From assembly GCA_902617605.1 (NCBI GenBank), contig CACMXO010000005.1, positions 1 to 64,000 on the forward strand: a stretch of 64,000 nt of DNA, read 5' to 3'. The notes below the pieces were generated by a model, which was given only the letters and a program-made list of their open reading frames with translations, searched no databases and was not told the DNA's origin. Of the stretch, positions 9,445-18,453 are shown piece after piece. This DNA is from an uncultured Prochlorococcus sp. (GTDB lineage: Bacteria; Cyanobacteriota; Cyanobacteriia; PCC-6307; Cyanobiaceae). The first letter of the stretch is position 1. Each line of letters begins with the position of its first letter. Position numbers and translations under genes: made by a program.

Positions 9445-10617
9445 TTATCTAATCGAAGGTTGGAAATCTTTGCTATCAAGAGGTTTTAATAAGTATAGTC
9501 TTAATAACTGGTAACCGTTTGATAAATATTTAGGTAATTTTTTAAAAGTTTTAGATACTTTATTTCCATCACTGTTTGCAATATCAGAAAGAACCTTATT
9601 ATTCTCTACTATTTTATCTAATCTTCCATAAAAAGATTTATCATAAACGTCCATTACTACAGGGAAAACTCTAGCTGCAGTTTCATTTGTTTTATTAATA
9701 ACAAACTGGTCATAATCTCTGGCATCTAAACCTAAAGAACTGTAGAAATCTTTTTTAATTCCCAAATCCCTTGCATACATAGTTGCAAATACAGCTAATA
9801 GAAAGAACCTTGACCATAACTTGGATGTTAATGGAAGATTATTCAAGAAATATCTAAACCTATGGAAGTAGTCGAATAATGGGTGTGTAAAAGTAGAGCC
9901 GCCAATCGTAATATTTTGGCTTAATGATTTAACAGTGCGTGGCTGTGCTTTCATTAATGCGTCAAAGAAATCCCCATGTCTATTTTCATCTTGACACCAA
10001 TTTTCAAAGTAATTAAATAGTGGAAAAATTTTGCTATCGGGGTTCTTTTCGAGATGCCTATAAATTGCTATGTATCTCCAATAACCTATTTTTTCGGATA
10101 AATATGTAGCGTAAAAAATACTTCTTGGAGGGAAATAAGTGTAATCTTTATTGGCTGTTAAAAAACCTAAATCTAACTGAAGTCCAAAGTCACTCATTGA
10201 TTTATTTAAAAAACCTGCATGTCTTGCTTCATCTCTGGCCATATGAGCAAAACATTCAGCAAGTAGAGGGTTTTTGACTTTAATTCTCTTACTAAGTTCC
10301 TTGTAAAGTAAAAAACCTGAAAATTCTGATGTACAACTTCCCTCAAGAAAATCAACAAAAAGCTCTCTTGTCTCAGGATCTAATTTTTCTGCAGCGCCTT
10401 CAAATTCACTATTTCTTACAAAATGATGTCTATTGTAATCTTTCCTAAATTCCTCACAAATAGCTTCCAATTCCTCCTCGTTTATTGATAAATCCATATT
10501 TTCCATAGCCTCAAAGTCTGTTGTATAGAATCTTGGGGACAAAATTGTTTCTTTTGCTGGTATCTTTCCATTATTAATATCTTTTTTATTTTTTGATTCA
10601 ACAGTTGATTGAGCCAT
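9445..10617 (-). CDS. acsF: Mg-protoporphyrin IX monomethyl ester (aerobic) cyclase AcsF
   Basis: AcsF (ChlA/Ycf59) is the diiron oxygenase that forms the fifth ring of chlorophyll, converting Mg-protoporphyrin monomethyl ester to protochlorophyllide using oxygen. Its 390 residues match the family. Diiron ligands are visible in [10 protein letters not shown] and [13 protein letters not shown], in [10 protein letters not shown] near residue 131 and in [10 protein letters not shown] near 211, the last two being ExxH motifs. It is likely thylakoid-associated. The gene stands alone on the minus strand, with 31 bases to the tldD start and 79 bases back to the DUF2996 gene. Confidence 0.97.
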   Translation of the reverse strand: MAQSTVESKNKKDINNGKIPAKETILSPRFYTTDFEAMENMDLSINEEELEAICEEFRKDYNRHHFVRNSEFEGAAEKLDPETRELFVDFLEGSCTSEFSGFLLYKELSKRIKVKNPLLAECFAHMARDEARHAGFLNKSMSDFGLQLDLGFLTANKDYTYFPPRSIFYATYLSEKIGYWRYIAIYRHLEKNPDSKIFPLFNYFENWCQDENRHGDFFDALMKAQPRTVKSLSQNITIGGSTFTHPLFDYFHRFRYFLNNLPLTSKLWSRFFLLAVFATMYARDLGIKKDFYSSLGLDARDYDQFVINKTNETAARVFPVVMDVYDKSFYGRLDKIVENNKVLSDIANSDGNKVSKTFKKLPKYLSNGYQLLRLYLLKPLDSKDFQPSIR

Positions 10618-10696
10618 TTTTTTTCGGTTTATTAATACTATTATTTACTATGATTTGTATTTTCGAGGGAAAAGTTAACTTGGTGTTATTGTTTTT

Positions 10697-11263
10697 CTAA
10701 TTAACTCCTATTAATTTTTGCCCATTCAATCTTTGAAGTACTCTTGAAATTATTAATTTTAGGGTAATTCTTTTTTCGTCAATAAGAAAGGATTCAATAA
10801 TACTGGGTTTTTGATTAGGTTTTGATAAAGAAATACTTTTTAATGAACTAATGTCATCCTTCTCGAAGGATAACCAAAAGTTACATGTATCTTTAATTTC
10901 ACAATTTATTACCCAACATTTATCTCCAGCAATAGGTCTATTTGTGTTAGTGAGGTTAATATTGTTTATTTCTAATCCTCTTTGATTAATCTCCTCAGTA
11001 AATGAAGGAATTAGATGCATGTTAATAAATTCTTGGAAAGGCTTTTTCTCTACTGGTAGTTCTTTTTTTGGTTTTGTTATAGGTTTTTCGGGAGTATTAA
11101 TTTCATTTTTTATAACAACTTTAGTAGCAGAATCACCATTATTTGTATCCATGTTGAAAACTTTTTCTGATTTAGGTTCTTTTATTTCCTCAGAGGTTGA
11201 TTTAGTAGTGTTTTCAGATATTTCTTTATTAACTTCATTATTTTTGTCTAAATTTTCTTCCAT
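10697..11263 (-). CDS. DUF2996-family cyanobacterial protein
   Basis: The 188 residues fall into two parts. The first ~75 are a charged, low-complexity leader rich in Lys, Glu, Asn and Pro. The C-terminal ~110 residues form a compact domain (FINMHLIPSF through LQRLNGQKLIGVN) that resembles DUF2996, a domain found in cyanobacteria and plastids. No signal peptide or membrane segment is seen. The function is not known to me. It lies downstream of acsF in reversed order, so co-transcription is not suggested. Confidence 0.72.
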   Translation of the reverse strand: MEENLDKNNEVNKEISENTTKSTSEEIKEPKSEKVFNMDTNNGDSATKVVIKNEINTPEKPITKPKKELPVEKKPFQEFINMHLIPSFTEEINQRGLEINNINLTNTNRPIAGDKCWVINCEIKDTCNFWLSFEKDDISSLKSISLSKPNQKPSIIESFLIDEKRITLKLIISRVLQRLNGQKLIGVN

Positions 11264-11322
11264 AAAAAAAACTGTTTATTTCATTATAAATTAAAAAAAC
11301 ATTTTTTAATTAATTTTTTTTT

Positions 11323-11766
11323 CTACCAATCATTATCAGTACTATCCCAGTCATCTTTAATATCCTGATTTGAAAAAATTTGATCTTTTTTAAAATTATT
11401 ATCATTCATATTTTTGACTACTCTGTAATTAACAGAAATCGTTGGTTGAGTTTCTCTAATATCCCTTTGTGGCGGCATCTCTACGTTTGGTTCCATTTCT
11501 TCCTCATTATTATTAGATACAAAATCATCTTTCACATTTTCGAAAGTTTTTTTTCTGGAACTAGTGCTAGTTATTGTTGTATTCAACAAAGTGCTTACAA
11601 ATAAACCTGAAAAAAATGAAATACTTATTAACTTACCTATACTTACTTCTTGGAGAGTCCATTTAAAGTATCTAAATGAAGTCTTCTGATTATTATTTGT
11701 ATATAAAAAAATTTGAATTATTATTAATAAAAAAAGAGTTAATAATAAATATTTTTTCTTAAACAT
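11323..11766 (-). CDS. Membrane-anchored protein with acidic Asn-rich tail, function unknown
   Basis: The 147 residues begin with two hydrophobic helices (about 6-23 and 44-62) separated by a short polar loop. A long hydrophilic tail follows, rich in Asn, Asp and Glu, and ends DDWDSTDNDW. The tail looks disordered. The gene lies 59 bases downstream of the DUF2996 gene start and 67 bases from the RNB gene end, all on the minus strand. I recognise no family. Confidence 0.55.
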   Translation of the reverse strand: MFKKKYLLLTLFLLIIIQIFLYTNNNQKTSFRYFKWTLQEVSIGKLISISFFSGLFVSTLLNTTITSTSSRKKTFENVKDDFVSNNNEEEMEPNVEMPPQRDIRETQPTISVNYRVVKNMNDNNFKKDQIFSNQDIKDDWDSTDNDW

Positions 11767-11833
11767 ATTTCTAATAAAGTTATCTTAAATTTTTTTGGTT
11801 AATATTTCCATAATATAATTTTTGAAAAAATAT

Positions 11834-14056
11834 TTATGTTAATTCTAAATCAATCTGATACTTAAGAATATCGACTTTTATTATTTTTACTTCTATTGGA
11901 TCTCCAACTTTATATGATTTTTTAGATTTTCTTCCAATTAGTAGATTTTGCCTTGACCTGTATTCATACCAATCATTATTAAGAGTGCTTACGTGTACTA
12001 AACCCTCTACATTTAATTCTGATATCTCAACAAAGAAACCATATGTTTGCACTGATAAAATAAACCCACTATAAGTATTACCTAGTAATTTTTCTGCTTT
12101 TCTAACTTTTTTTATATTTATCATATTAGATTTATATTGGTTAACTTTGTACTTGAATTCATTAAGTTTATCTATCACAAACTTGTTAAATAATATTTCT
12201 AGATTTTTTGAAATTGATGAATTAAATATATCCCAATTTACTAGGTCTAATGAATTACTTTCCGATATATTGATTGTATCAATATTATTTTTCTTTGATT
12301 TCTTACCATTTATTATCATATTAAAAATACAGTACTGGTTAATTAGATTAGTAAAGTCAAATCCAGGAATTGTCCATGGTGAAATAAATAATTTTTCTGA
12401 TTCATCATTATCAGGATCTTTAGATATCAACCTTATTTCATTGTCCTTAAATTCTTTAATTAAAAGTTTGTGTAAGATTCTTTTTTTATTATCATCGCCA
12501 CATAATTTAATTACTTGACTAAATGTTAAATTGCCATCTTCATTAAGCTCTATATCATTATCAATAAATTCTGAATATTTGATGATTTCATTTGCATTAA
12601 CATAATCTATTCCATTTGAGAGATGTCCGGCGCTTTTTAAGCCATATTGATTTGAATGTTTGAACCATATTAAATTAGCTTCATATAGTATTGGTGAAAG
12701 GTAAGTTTGGCAATCTTCTTTATTTAATGATTCAAAATATCCTTTTGAATATTCAGCTGGATTGTGAATAAAAAATTCCTCAAGTGACTCAATTTTATTA
12801 AGTGGTGCAGGAATCTCAACCTTACCCTCCAAAAGATGTTTTTGTCTGAATGAACATGAAATTTCAAGTATTTTATCTAAATCGTCGATATATTCCTTTA
12901 TAGGTTTTAATACCCGAGAGGTTATCCTTGATTTACTTTTTCTAGATAGAAGCGCTTCAGTATGATCACTTCCAACATTAAGGGTGCATTTTACTAAAGT
13001 AAGATGAAATGACCAATCAATTATTTCATTATCACTATTTAAATGCACACAGAGGCTTATCGCTTCCTTCTTTTCACCAACTTTAAATTCGGAATCATTT
13101 CTTATGGCTTCACTAAGGTAGTTTTGCCAATCATTTAATAAGGGTAATGATTCAAATCCTTTAAATAATATTTCTAGAGATTTTTTACTATTTAGGTCTA
13201 CTCTTTCTGCAAGGTTATTTGTATGTATCCATAATTTAGTATTTTTATTTTTCCCCTGATCTATTTGAATAATTGGGAGCATTGGAGAATTATTAGAATT
13301 CCAACTTTTGAACAAATATGAGTTTTTATCTGTAAGGTCTATCCTCTCCCTTTGTTCTATTTTTTTTGATTCAATATGATTTAAATTATATGAATTAACG
13401 ATATTGCTTTTAGATAAAACAAAGTCTGTATCATAGTCTTCGTTATTGTTTAGTTTTAGTTCTTGTATCACATGACCTAGACCTTCTTCTTGACCTATGG
13501 GGAATCTATCAATCTCAACTTTTACTATATTCTTATTGTCTGGATTGAAAGTGTATTTTTTATTCTCTCTTGGAAGTTTAATTTTAGAAAGGATCCTATC
13601 GTCTATTGGAATTGCATATACATCATTGTTCATTATTTCTACTTTAGAAAGAAGTATTTGATTTGATCTTTCAAGAATACAATCAACTATTCCTTCAGGT
13701 GATCTTCTTCTATATCCCTCTTTTATTATCCTTACTAAAACTTTATCTCCATTCCATGCATAGTTAAGTAGATTTTCTTTAATGTAGATATCTTCTTTGT
13801 CTTTTCCTCTTACAGCAAAGCAATAGCCTTTGCTACTACATCTTATTTTGGCGACAAGATGATCATCATCCTTTATGCAAGTATATTCATCATTTTCATT
13901 TTTATTAATTATTTCAAGTTTTTCTAGAGCTGTTAAAGCAATATCTAATTTATCCTTATCAGATTTCTTTGTAATTTTTAATAATCTGCATAATTTTTTA
14001 TATTCTAATCCTTCTGACTGATTAAGATTATCAATTATTGAAGATGATGTGAACAT
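11834..14056 (-). CDS. RNase II/R-family (RNB) protein with degenerate catalytic centre
   Basis: The 740 residues follow the RNase R plan: a winged-helix-like N-terminus, cold-shock-like OB segments (HLVAKIRCSSKGYCFAVRG near 66-84), a central RNB-like domain and a C-terminal S1 domain (NTYSGFILSVQTYGFFVEI, then GLVHVSTL). The usual active-site loop, which in RNase R reads IDGEDARDFDDAV, should fall just after ERIDLTDK near 237-244. Here it reads SWNSNNSPMLP and carries none of the magnesium-binding aspartates. The frame is intact and otherwise family-like, so this is a probable non-catalytic RNA-binding relative rather than a sequencing artefact. A second, compact RNB protein with an intact site lies at 28673-29857. 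A standard annotation would call this ribonuclease R (vacB/rnr). Confidence 0.82.
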   Translation of the reverse strand: MFTSSSIIDNLNQSEGLEYKKLCRLLKITKKSDKDKLDIALTALEKLEIINKNENDEYTCIKDDDHLVAKIRCSSKGYCFAVRGKDKEDIYIKENLLNYAWNGDKVLVRIIKEGYRRRSPEGIVDCILERSNQILLSKVEIMNNDVYAIPIDDRILSKIKLPRENKKYTFNPDNKNIVKVEIDRFPIGQEEGLGHVIQELKLNNNEDYDTDFVLSKSNIVNSYNLNHIESKKIEQRERIDLTDKNSYLFKSWNSNNSPMLPIIQIDQGKNKNTKLWIHTNNLAERVDLNSKKSLEILFKGFESLPLLNDWQNYLSEAIRNDSEFKVGEKKEAISLCVHLNSDNEIIDWSFHLTLVKCTLNVGSDHTEALLSRKSKSRITSRVLKPIKEYIDDLDKILEISCSFRQKHLLEGKVEIPAPLNKIESLEEFFIHNPAEYSKGYFESLNKEDCQTYLSPILYEANLIWFKHSNQYGLKSAGHLSNGIDYVNANEIIKYSEFIDNDIELNEDGNLTFSQVIKLCGDDNKKRILHKLLIKEFKDNEIRLISKDPDNDESEKLFISPWTIPGFDFTNLINQYCIFNMIINGKKSKKNNIDTINISESNSLDLVNWDIFNSSISKNLEILFNKFVIDKLNEFKYKVNQYKSNMINIKKVRKAEKLLGNTYSGFILSVQTYGFFVEISELNVEGLVHVSTLNNDWYEYRSRQNLLIGRKSKKSYKVGDPIEVKIIKVDILKYQIDLELT

Positions 14057-14083
14057 GATCTAAATGAAATTATTAATTAATTT

Positions 14084-14110
14084 AGGTGTATACACTTCAT
14101 TATTACACCT
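14084..14110. terminator. Hairpin downstream of the UPF0016 pair
   Basis: A 7-bp perfect stem (AGGTGTA with TACACCT) encloses a 13-base loop. It stands between the end of the second UPF0016-like gene and the start of the RNB gene, both on the minus strand. Neither side shows a clean T-run, so it may be a weak terminator or a leader structure of the RNB gene. Confidence 0.35.
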
Positions 14111-14128
14111 TATTATCCAAGCTTAAAA

Positions 14129-14440
14129 CTAATTATTTTCTTTCTCTTCTTTTTCTTCTTTTTCGATGGTGAAAGAGTTGATAAAAAGCCTTATACCAAT
14201 GATGAAAAATGTAATGGACGCTATTGACTTAAGAACTACTTCGGGTAAAAAACTTGAAATAGAACCACCTGTTAAAGCACCTAGTAAACTTGCAAAAACA
14301 AGTGCTGAAGAAGATCCTAAAAAAACTGCTAATGGTTTATTTGAAGTGCCACTTATAGTTAAAGTAGCTAGTTGAGTTTTGTCACCTAATTCAGCTATGA
14401 AAACGGTTAGAAATGTTGATAGTAATAAACTTAAAACCAT
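14129..14440 (-). CDS. Half-size GDT1/UPF0016 cation transporter subunit (second of pair)
   Basis: The 103 residues form three hydrophobic helices and carry the UPF0016/GDT1 signature AELGDKTQLATL near residue 15-26. Full-length members have two copies of this three-helix unit and export Mn2+ or Ca2+; in cyanobacteria the related Mnx protein exports manganese. Here each half is a separate gene. This one follows its sister with no gap (14440/14441). The tail is Glu/Lys-rich. The pair presumably assembles as a heterodimer, which is inference. The ion is not decidable from sequence. Confidence 0.85.
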   Translation of the reverse strand: MVLSLLLSTFLTVFIAELGDKTQLATLTISGTSNKPLAVFLGSSSALVFASLLGALTGGSISSFLPEVVLKSIASITFFIIGIRLFINSFTIEKEEKEEKENN

Positions 14441-14767
14441 TTATAAATAATTTTTGAATGTTTTATAAGCTAAAAATATACTTATCAATATCATTAAAGT
14501 ACCAGTAGATAAAGCAAATTTGCTAGGAGATATTTTTTTTGATACCCATTTACCAATAAGAACTCCTACTATGCTAGAGCTTATTAATGCTAGAGAACTT
14601 CCAAGAAAAACAACTATTGGCCTGCCCGATTCAGCAGAAAGCATTAATGTTGCTATCTGAGTTTTATCGCCAAGTTCAGCAATAAAAATTGTTGTAAAAG
14701 TCGTTATAAATATTGAAAAAAAACTTTTTTCTAGATTGTTTTCTTTTTTTTCTAATTTACTATTCAT
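14441..14767 (-). CDS. Half-size GDT1/UPF0016 cation transporter subunit (first of pair)
   Basis: The 108 residues have a charged N-terminus of about 14 residues, then three hydrophobic helices with the family signature AELGDKTQIATLML near residue 30-43. It is clearly paralogous to the next gene. Its start overlaps the end of the upstream YkgJ-type gene by four bases (14764-14767), so three genes are read together: YkgJ-type, first half, second half. A role in manganese or calcium export is known for the family; the pairing is what the gene order suggests. Confidence 0.85.
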   Translation of the reverse strand: MNSKLEKKENNLEKSFFSIFITTFTTIFIAELGDKTQIATLMLSAESGRPIVVFLGSSLALISSSIVGVLIGKWVSKKISPSKFALSTGTLMILISIFLAYKTFKNYL

Positions 14768-15111
14768 TTTCCTGAGACAGCAATTCTAAAAGATTTCATC
14801 TCTTTACTTTGGTATCCATAATTTGATGAAATATGTTGTTTGCAGCAATCTATCAAAAATTTATCACCAGATTTCAAATATCCTTTAAATGAAGTTGAAA
14901 ATTCACTTACACGACAAAAATGTGGTCTGGTTTCATAAATTAAGCATTTTTTATTTTCTCTGTCCAGGTTTTTACACCAACCGTCTTTAGCCGTCATCGA
15001 ATTTATCAAAGCTATATCTTCTTTGTTAAGTTTGTTAACCAAATCGCTTCTTTCGTTCAAGTCGAATTTACAACAAGCTCCACAATTTTCTATACATGTC
15101 CATGATTCCAT
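14764..15111 (-). CDS. YkgJ-type cysteine-cluster protein
   Basis: The 115 residues carry the cysteine cluster of the YkgJ/UPF0153 family (CIENCGACCKFD near residues 5-16). Further cysteines follow at CKNL, KKCLIYETRPHFCRV and IDCCKQH. The pattern suggests a bound zinc or iron-sulfur centre. No enzymatic role is established that I know of. It is the first gene of a three-gene unit with the split GDT1-type transporter, overlapping it by four bases, which hints at a metal-related job. Confidence 0.82.
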   Translation of the reverse strand: MESWTCIENCGACCKFDLNERSDLVNKLNKEDIALINSMTAKDGWCKNLDRENKKCLIYETRPHFCRVSEFSTSFKGYLKSGDKFLIDCCKQHISSNYGYQSKEMKSFRIAVSGK

Positions 15112-15193
15112 AATTTAATTCAATCTTGTAACGTATCAGTACAGTTTCATCATTTATTTGTAAAAATAGTATCACAAAACATATTCATTAATC

Positions 15194-15271
15194 ATGGCAA
15201 CACTTATTCCTTTGGCTGTAGTTGCGTTAGCAGGACCAGCAATAATTGCTCTTGTTTTTTACCGTAAATAA
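15194..15271 (+). CDS. psb30: Photosystem II protein Psb30 (Ycf12)-like peptide
   Basis: A 25-residue peptide, MATLIPLAVVALAGPAII then ALVFYRK, has one membrane helix and a short basic C-terminus. The AGPAxIALVFYR segment resembles the conserved end of Psb30/Ycf12, a single-span subunit at the edge of photosystem II. It is shorter than most cyanobacterial Psb30 proteins because it lacks several N-terminal residues and the GNL end. The gene lies in a divergent region between the YkgJ-type gene and a HAD hydrolase. The call rests on a short match, so some doubt remains. Confidence 0.68.
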   Translation: MATLIPLAVVALAGPAIIALVFYRK

Positions 15272-15286
15272 AAGAAATTCTTTTTG

Positions 15287-16048
15287 GTGACTTATCTGGA
15301 GGGTGTTTATTGGGATTTAGATGGGACCATCGCAAATACAGAATTAGAGGCCCATTTACCTGCTTTTAATAATGCTTTTAATGACCTTGGCATTGATTGG
15401 AATTGGGATACTAATACATACATTAAACTACTGAAGATAAATGGGGGCAAAAATAGGATTGCTTATTACGCTAAACATAATAATGATAATTTCTCAGAAG
15501 ATTTAATTCTCAAAATTCATGAAACAAAGCAGTTTCATTATTTAGAAATTATAAAAAAAAATTGCGTTAGTTTGAAAACTGGTGTTTTTAGATTAATTAA
15601 TGAATTACATACAAAAAAAGTAAGACAATTTATTGTTACTTCAAGTTCAAGAATTCAAGCCAGTCTTCTTGTTGATTATCTTTTTAATGGCTTGAACCCT
15701 TTTGAGTTCATTATTTCAAGCGAAGACGTTGAATTAAAGAAACCAAATCCATTACCATATTTAAAGGCTGTCCAATTAAGTGGTATAAACAAAAACAACT
15801 CAATTGTTTTTGAAGACTCCAATCCAGGATTGAAATCTTCCTTGGCAGCTAACTTGCCAACAATTTTTGTTCCTTCAAATATCCCAATTGTTCTTGAGGA
15901 AAATATTAAATTAGATTGTATTTTAGACAGTCTTGGTGATCAGAATAATGTGGCAAATGTAATCAAAGGCCCTAAACTAAAAAAATCATACATTGACTAT
16001 AACTTTCTAAGTGATTATTTAGTGTCTTTTAATAATGCAAAAAACTAA
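15287..16048 (+). CDS. HAD-superfamily hydrolase, CbbY/beta-phosphoglucomutase-like
   Basis: The protein is about 253 residues long. All four HAD motifs are visible: DLDGTIANTE near residue 10-19 (nucleophile Asp), TSSSR near 115, the Lys in ELKKPNPLPY near 145-155, and VFEDSNPG near 170. A helical cap lies between motifs I and II, as in CbbY and beta-phosphoglucomutase enzymes. It is a probable sugar-phosphate phosphatase or mutase; the substrate is unknown. I prefer GTG 15287 as start, but TTG 15284 is possible and there is no upstream ATG. It overlaps ycf20 by 14 bases. Confidence 0.85.
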   Translation: MTYLEGVYWDLDGTIANTELEAHLPAFNNAFNDLGIDWNWDTNTYIKLLKINGGKNRIAYYAKHNNDNFSEDLILKIHETKQFHYLEIIKKNCVSLKTGVFRLINELHTKKVRQFIVTSSSRIQASLLVDYLFNGLNPFEFIISSEDVELKKPNPLPYLKAVQLSGINKNNSIVFEDSNPGLKSSLAANLPTIFVPSNIPIVLEENIKLDCILDSLGDQNNVANVIKGPKLKKSYIDYNFLSDYLVSFNNAKN

Positions 16049-16361
16049 ATTTTCAAGAATTACCTACCAGTTAAATAATTTATTTTTTGGTTTTCTAAGT
16101 GATACTTGGAGAACAAAATCTATTGGTCTAATTTCTGTTTTGACAGGTTATTTTTTGTTCGCAAATTTTATTACAAAATTTATATCTGAAGGTAAAAATG
16201 AGTTAATAATGGTCCCAATAATCATTATTTTTATTGAAATCATTATAAGAATTAAACCTGCCGCAAGTTCAAAGTTTTATTATCTATGGACCGTAGTTGA
16301 TAAATTAAGAATTGGTGCAATTTATGCCGTTATACTTGAAGCATTTAAATTAGGATCTTAA
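16035..16361 (+). CDS. ycf20: Ycf20-family (DUF565) membrane protein
   Basis: The 108 residues include two hydrophobic stretches (about 28-48 and 58-73) and a C-terminal segment with KLRIGAIYAVILEAFKLGS. The layout fits Ycf20/DUF565, a family in cyanobacteria and plastids. Work on the algal relative links it to non-photochemical quenching. It begins inside the end of the HAD gene, so translation is probably coupled. It ends three bases before the convergent rpmF gene. Confidence 0.75.
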   Translation: MQKTKFSRITYQLNNLFFGFLSDTWRTKSIGLISVLTGYFLFANFITKFISEGKNELIMVPIIIIFIEIIIRIKPAASSKFYYLWTVVDKLRIGAIYAVILEAFKLGS

Positions 16362-16364
16362 AAG

Positions 16365-16535
16365 CTACTCTTCTTCTTCTTCCTCAATAGGATAAACAAA
16401 TCCTTGAGCTTTCCCAGTTAAAACTGATTTACCTAAAGATATAGCTTTTTGAGCTGCTATTGCTGCTTTTCCTTTCCATACAGCGTGCCTTTGGTTCCTT
16501 TTGCTCTTTGATTTTTTCTTCTTTGGTACAGCCAT
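16365..16535 (-). CDS. rpmF: 50S ribosomal protein L32
   Basis: The 56-residue frame runs from ATG (complement of 16533-16535) to TAG (16365-16367). It begins [18 protein letters not shown], the hallmark start of L32, and continues with [20 protein letters not shown]. The C-terminus is an acidic Glu run typical of picocyanobacterial L32. It is convergent with ycf20 and divergent from the FtsH-like gene, leaving 131 bases for both promoters. Confidence 0.96.
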   Translation of the reverse strand: MAVPKKKKSKSKRNQRHAVWKGKAAIAAQKAISLGKSVLTGKAQGFVYPIEEEEEE

Positions 16536-16666
16536 TCTGTTTCTTTATTTCCATATAATAATATAACCTTTAACTGGTTATCTCCAAAACTTTTGAGTAT
16601 ATTTTGTTTATATACGTCAATTTTTTAAATAAGCATATATGCTTTATTAATAACTTATAAAGATTA

Positions 16667-18421
16667 GTGTTTAGATCAAAATTCTCATATTCAGATTCTA
16701 AATCAAGTTATTCGGATCTTCTACAAGATATAGAGACAGGGAAAATAGAATCAATATTTTTCTATCCAAGGCAGAGAGAAATTGATGTTCTGTATAAAAA
16801 TGGAGATAAATTTAAAATACCTATCCTTTACAACGATCAATTAATCCTTGAAAAGGCTACTGAAAATAAGGTAGATCTAACTATAAACAATAGTAGAAAA
16901 GAAGCCTCAGCTGCTAATTCATTCGCTTCAATAAGTCTTTTCCTAATTTTCATATTAGCTATAGTCTTAATCTTGAGGAGTACATCAAAATTTGCCTCCA
17001 GAGCTTTTGGTTTTACCAAAAATCAATCTAAATTTGTAACTATTGATGATGTAGAAACGAGATTCGATGATGTAGCTGGCGTCCCTGAAGCCGCAGAGGA
17101 ATTAAAAGAGGTAATAACATTTTTGAAAGAACCAAAGAAATTTGAAAATCTTGGAGCGAAAGTTCCTAAGGGAGTTCTTCTAATAGGCCCACCAGGGACA
17201 GGAAAAACATTATTAGCTAAAGCAATTGCTGGTGAATCAGGAGTACCTTTTCTCTCAATATCGGCTTCAGAGTTTGTAGAACTTTTTGTTGGTGTTGGAG
17301 CAAGTCGAGTTCGTGATCTGTTCTCTAAGGCTAAGGAAAAATCTCCTTGTATAATTTTTATTGATGAAATTGATTCCATTGGTAGGCAAAGAGGGTCTGG
17401 GATCGGAGGTGGAAATGATGAAAGAGAACAAACCCTTAATCAGCTTCTAACTGAATTAGATGGTTTTGCTGATAATTCTGGGATTATTGTTTTGGCAGCA
17501 ACAAATAGACCAGATATTTTGGATGCAGCATTATTAAGACCAGGTAGATTTGATAGGAAAATTGAAGTAATGCTTCCAGATTTAGATGGAAGAAAAAAAA
17601 TTCTTTCAGTTCACTCACTTTCCAAACCACTTTCAAGCGAGGTTGACTTAGGATATTGGGCTTCTAGAACAGCCGGATTTTCGGGAGCAGATCTTGCAAA
17701 CTTGATGAACGAGAGTGCTATTCACTGTGCAAGAGACGAATCTAAATTAATCAATGATCTTCATATAGAAAATGCTCTTGATAAAATTACCATTGGCCTG
17801 AGAAGCTCATTAATAACGTCTCCTAATATGAAAAAAATTATTGCTTATAACGAAGTAGGTAGAGCAATTGTATCTGCTGTAAGAAATGGAATTGAATCAG
17901 TTGATAAAATTACAATTTTACCTAGATCTGGATCCATAGGAGGATATACAAAAATATGCCCTGACGAAGATGTAATTTCTAGTGGATTGATTTCAAAAAA
18001 ACTATTATTTTCAAAAATTGAAATTGCTCTAGCTGGAAGAGCAGCTGAAACGATAGTTTTTGGTGAACGTGAAATTACACAATGCTCCATAAATGATATC
18101 TCTTATGCGACAAATATCGTAAGGGAAATGGTTACAAAATATGGATTTTCAATTATTGGTCCGATTTCAATGGATTCTGATAACAATGAAATGTATTTAG
18201 GAGATGGAATATTTAGAAGAAAGCCTCTCATAGCGGAAAATACCAGTTCTAGAATAGATAATGAAATCATAAATATTTCTAAAATTTCATTAAATAATTC
18301 AATAAAAATATTGAAAAAAAATAGAGTCTTACTAGATAAATTAGTTGATATACTTTTAAATCAAGAAACTATAGATAAAAAAGTTTTTAAATTGACAACT
18401 TCTAAATTGTTGAAAGTTTGA
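16667..18421 (+). CDS. ftsH: FtsH-family AAA protein lacking the protease zinc motif
   Basis: The 584 residues include one membrane helix near 86-104 and an AAA module with Walker A GPPGTGKT (174-181), Walker B IIFIDEID (229-236) and RPGRFDRK (291-298). FtsH proteases normally have HEAGH in the following domain. The matching site here reads NEVGR (395-399, bases 17849-17863), so both zinc-binding histidines are gone, while the catalytic-position Glu and the distal Asp (477, in INDISYAT) remain. The usual first membrane helix is also missing: GTG 16667 follows a stop nine bases upstream. This pattern recalls the plastid FtsHi proteins, which keep ATPase but not protease function. It may act as a chaperone or regulatory subunit of an active FtsH, which is inference. 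Confidence 0.92.
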   Translation: MFRSKFSYSDSKSSYSDLLQDIETGKIESIFFYPRQREIDVLYKNGDKFKIPILYNDQLILEKATENKVDLTINNSRKEASAANSFASISLFLIFILAIVLILRSTSKFASRAFGFTKNQSKFVTIDDVETRFDDVAGVPEAAEELKEVITFLKEPKKFENLGAKVPKGVLLIGPPGTGKTLLAKAIAGESGVPFLSISASEFVELFVGVGASRVRDLFSKAKEKSPCIIFIDEIDSIGRQRGSGIGGGNDEREQTLNQLLTELDGFADNSGIIVLAATNRPDILDAALLRPGRFDRKIEVMLPDLDGRKKILSVHSLSKPLSSEVDLGYWASRTAGFSGADLANLMNESAIHCARDESKLINDLHIENALDKITIGLRSSLITSPNMKKIIAYNEVGRAIVSAVRNGIESVDKITILPRSGSIGGYTKICPDEDVISSGLISKKLLFSKIEIALAGRAAETIVFGEREITQCSINDISYATNIVREMVTKYGFSIIGPISMDSDNNEMYLGDGIFRRKPLIAENTSSRIDNEIINISKISLNNSIKILKKNRVLLDKLVDILLNQETIDKKVFKLTTSKLLKV

Positions 18422-18453
18422 TTTAATTACTTTAAATTAAAAAAAATATTTTC

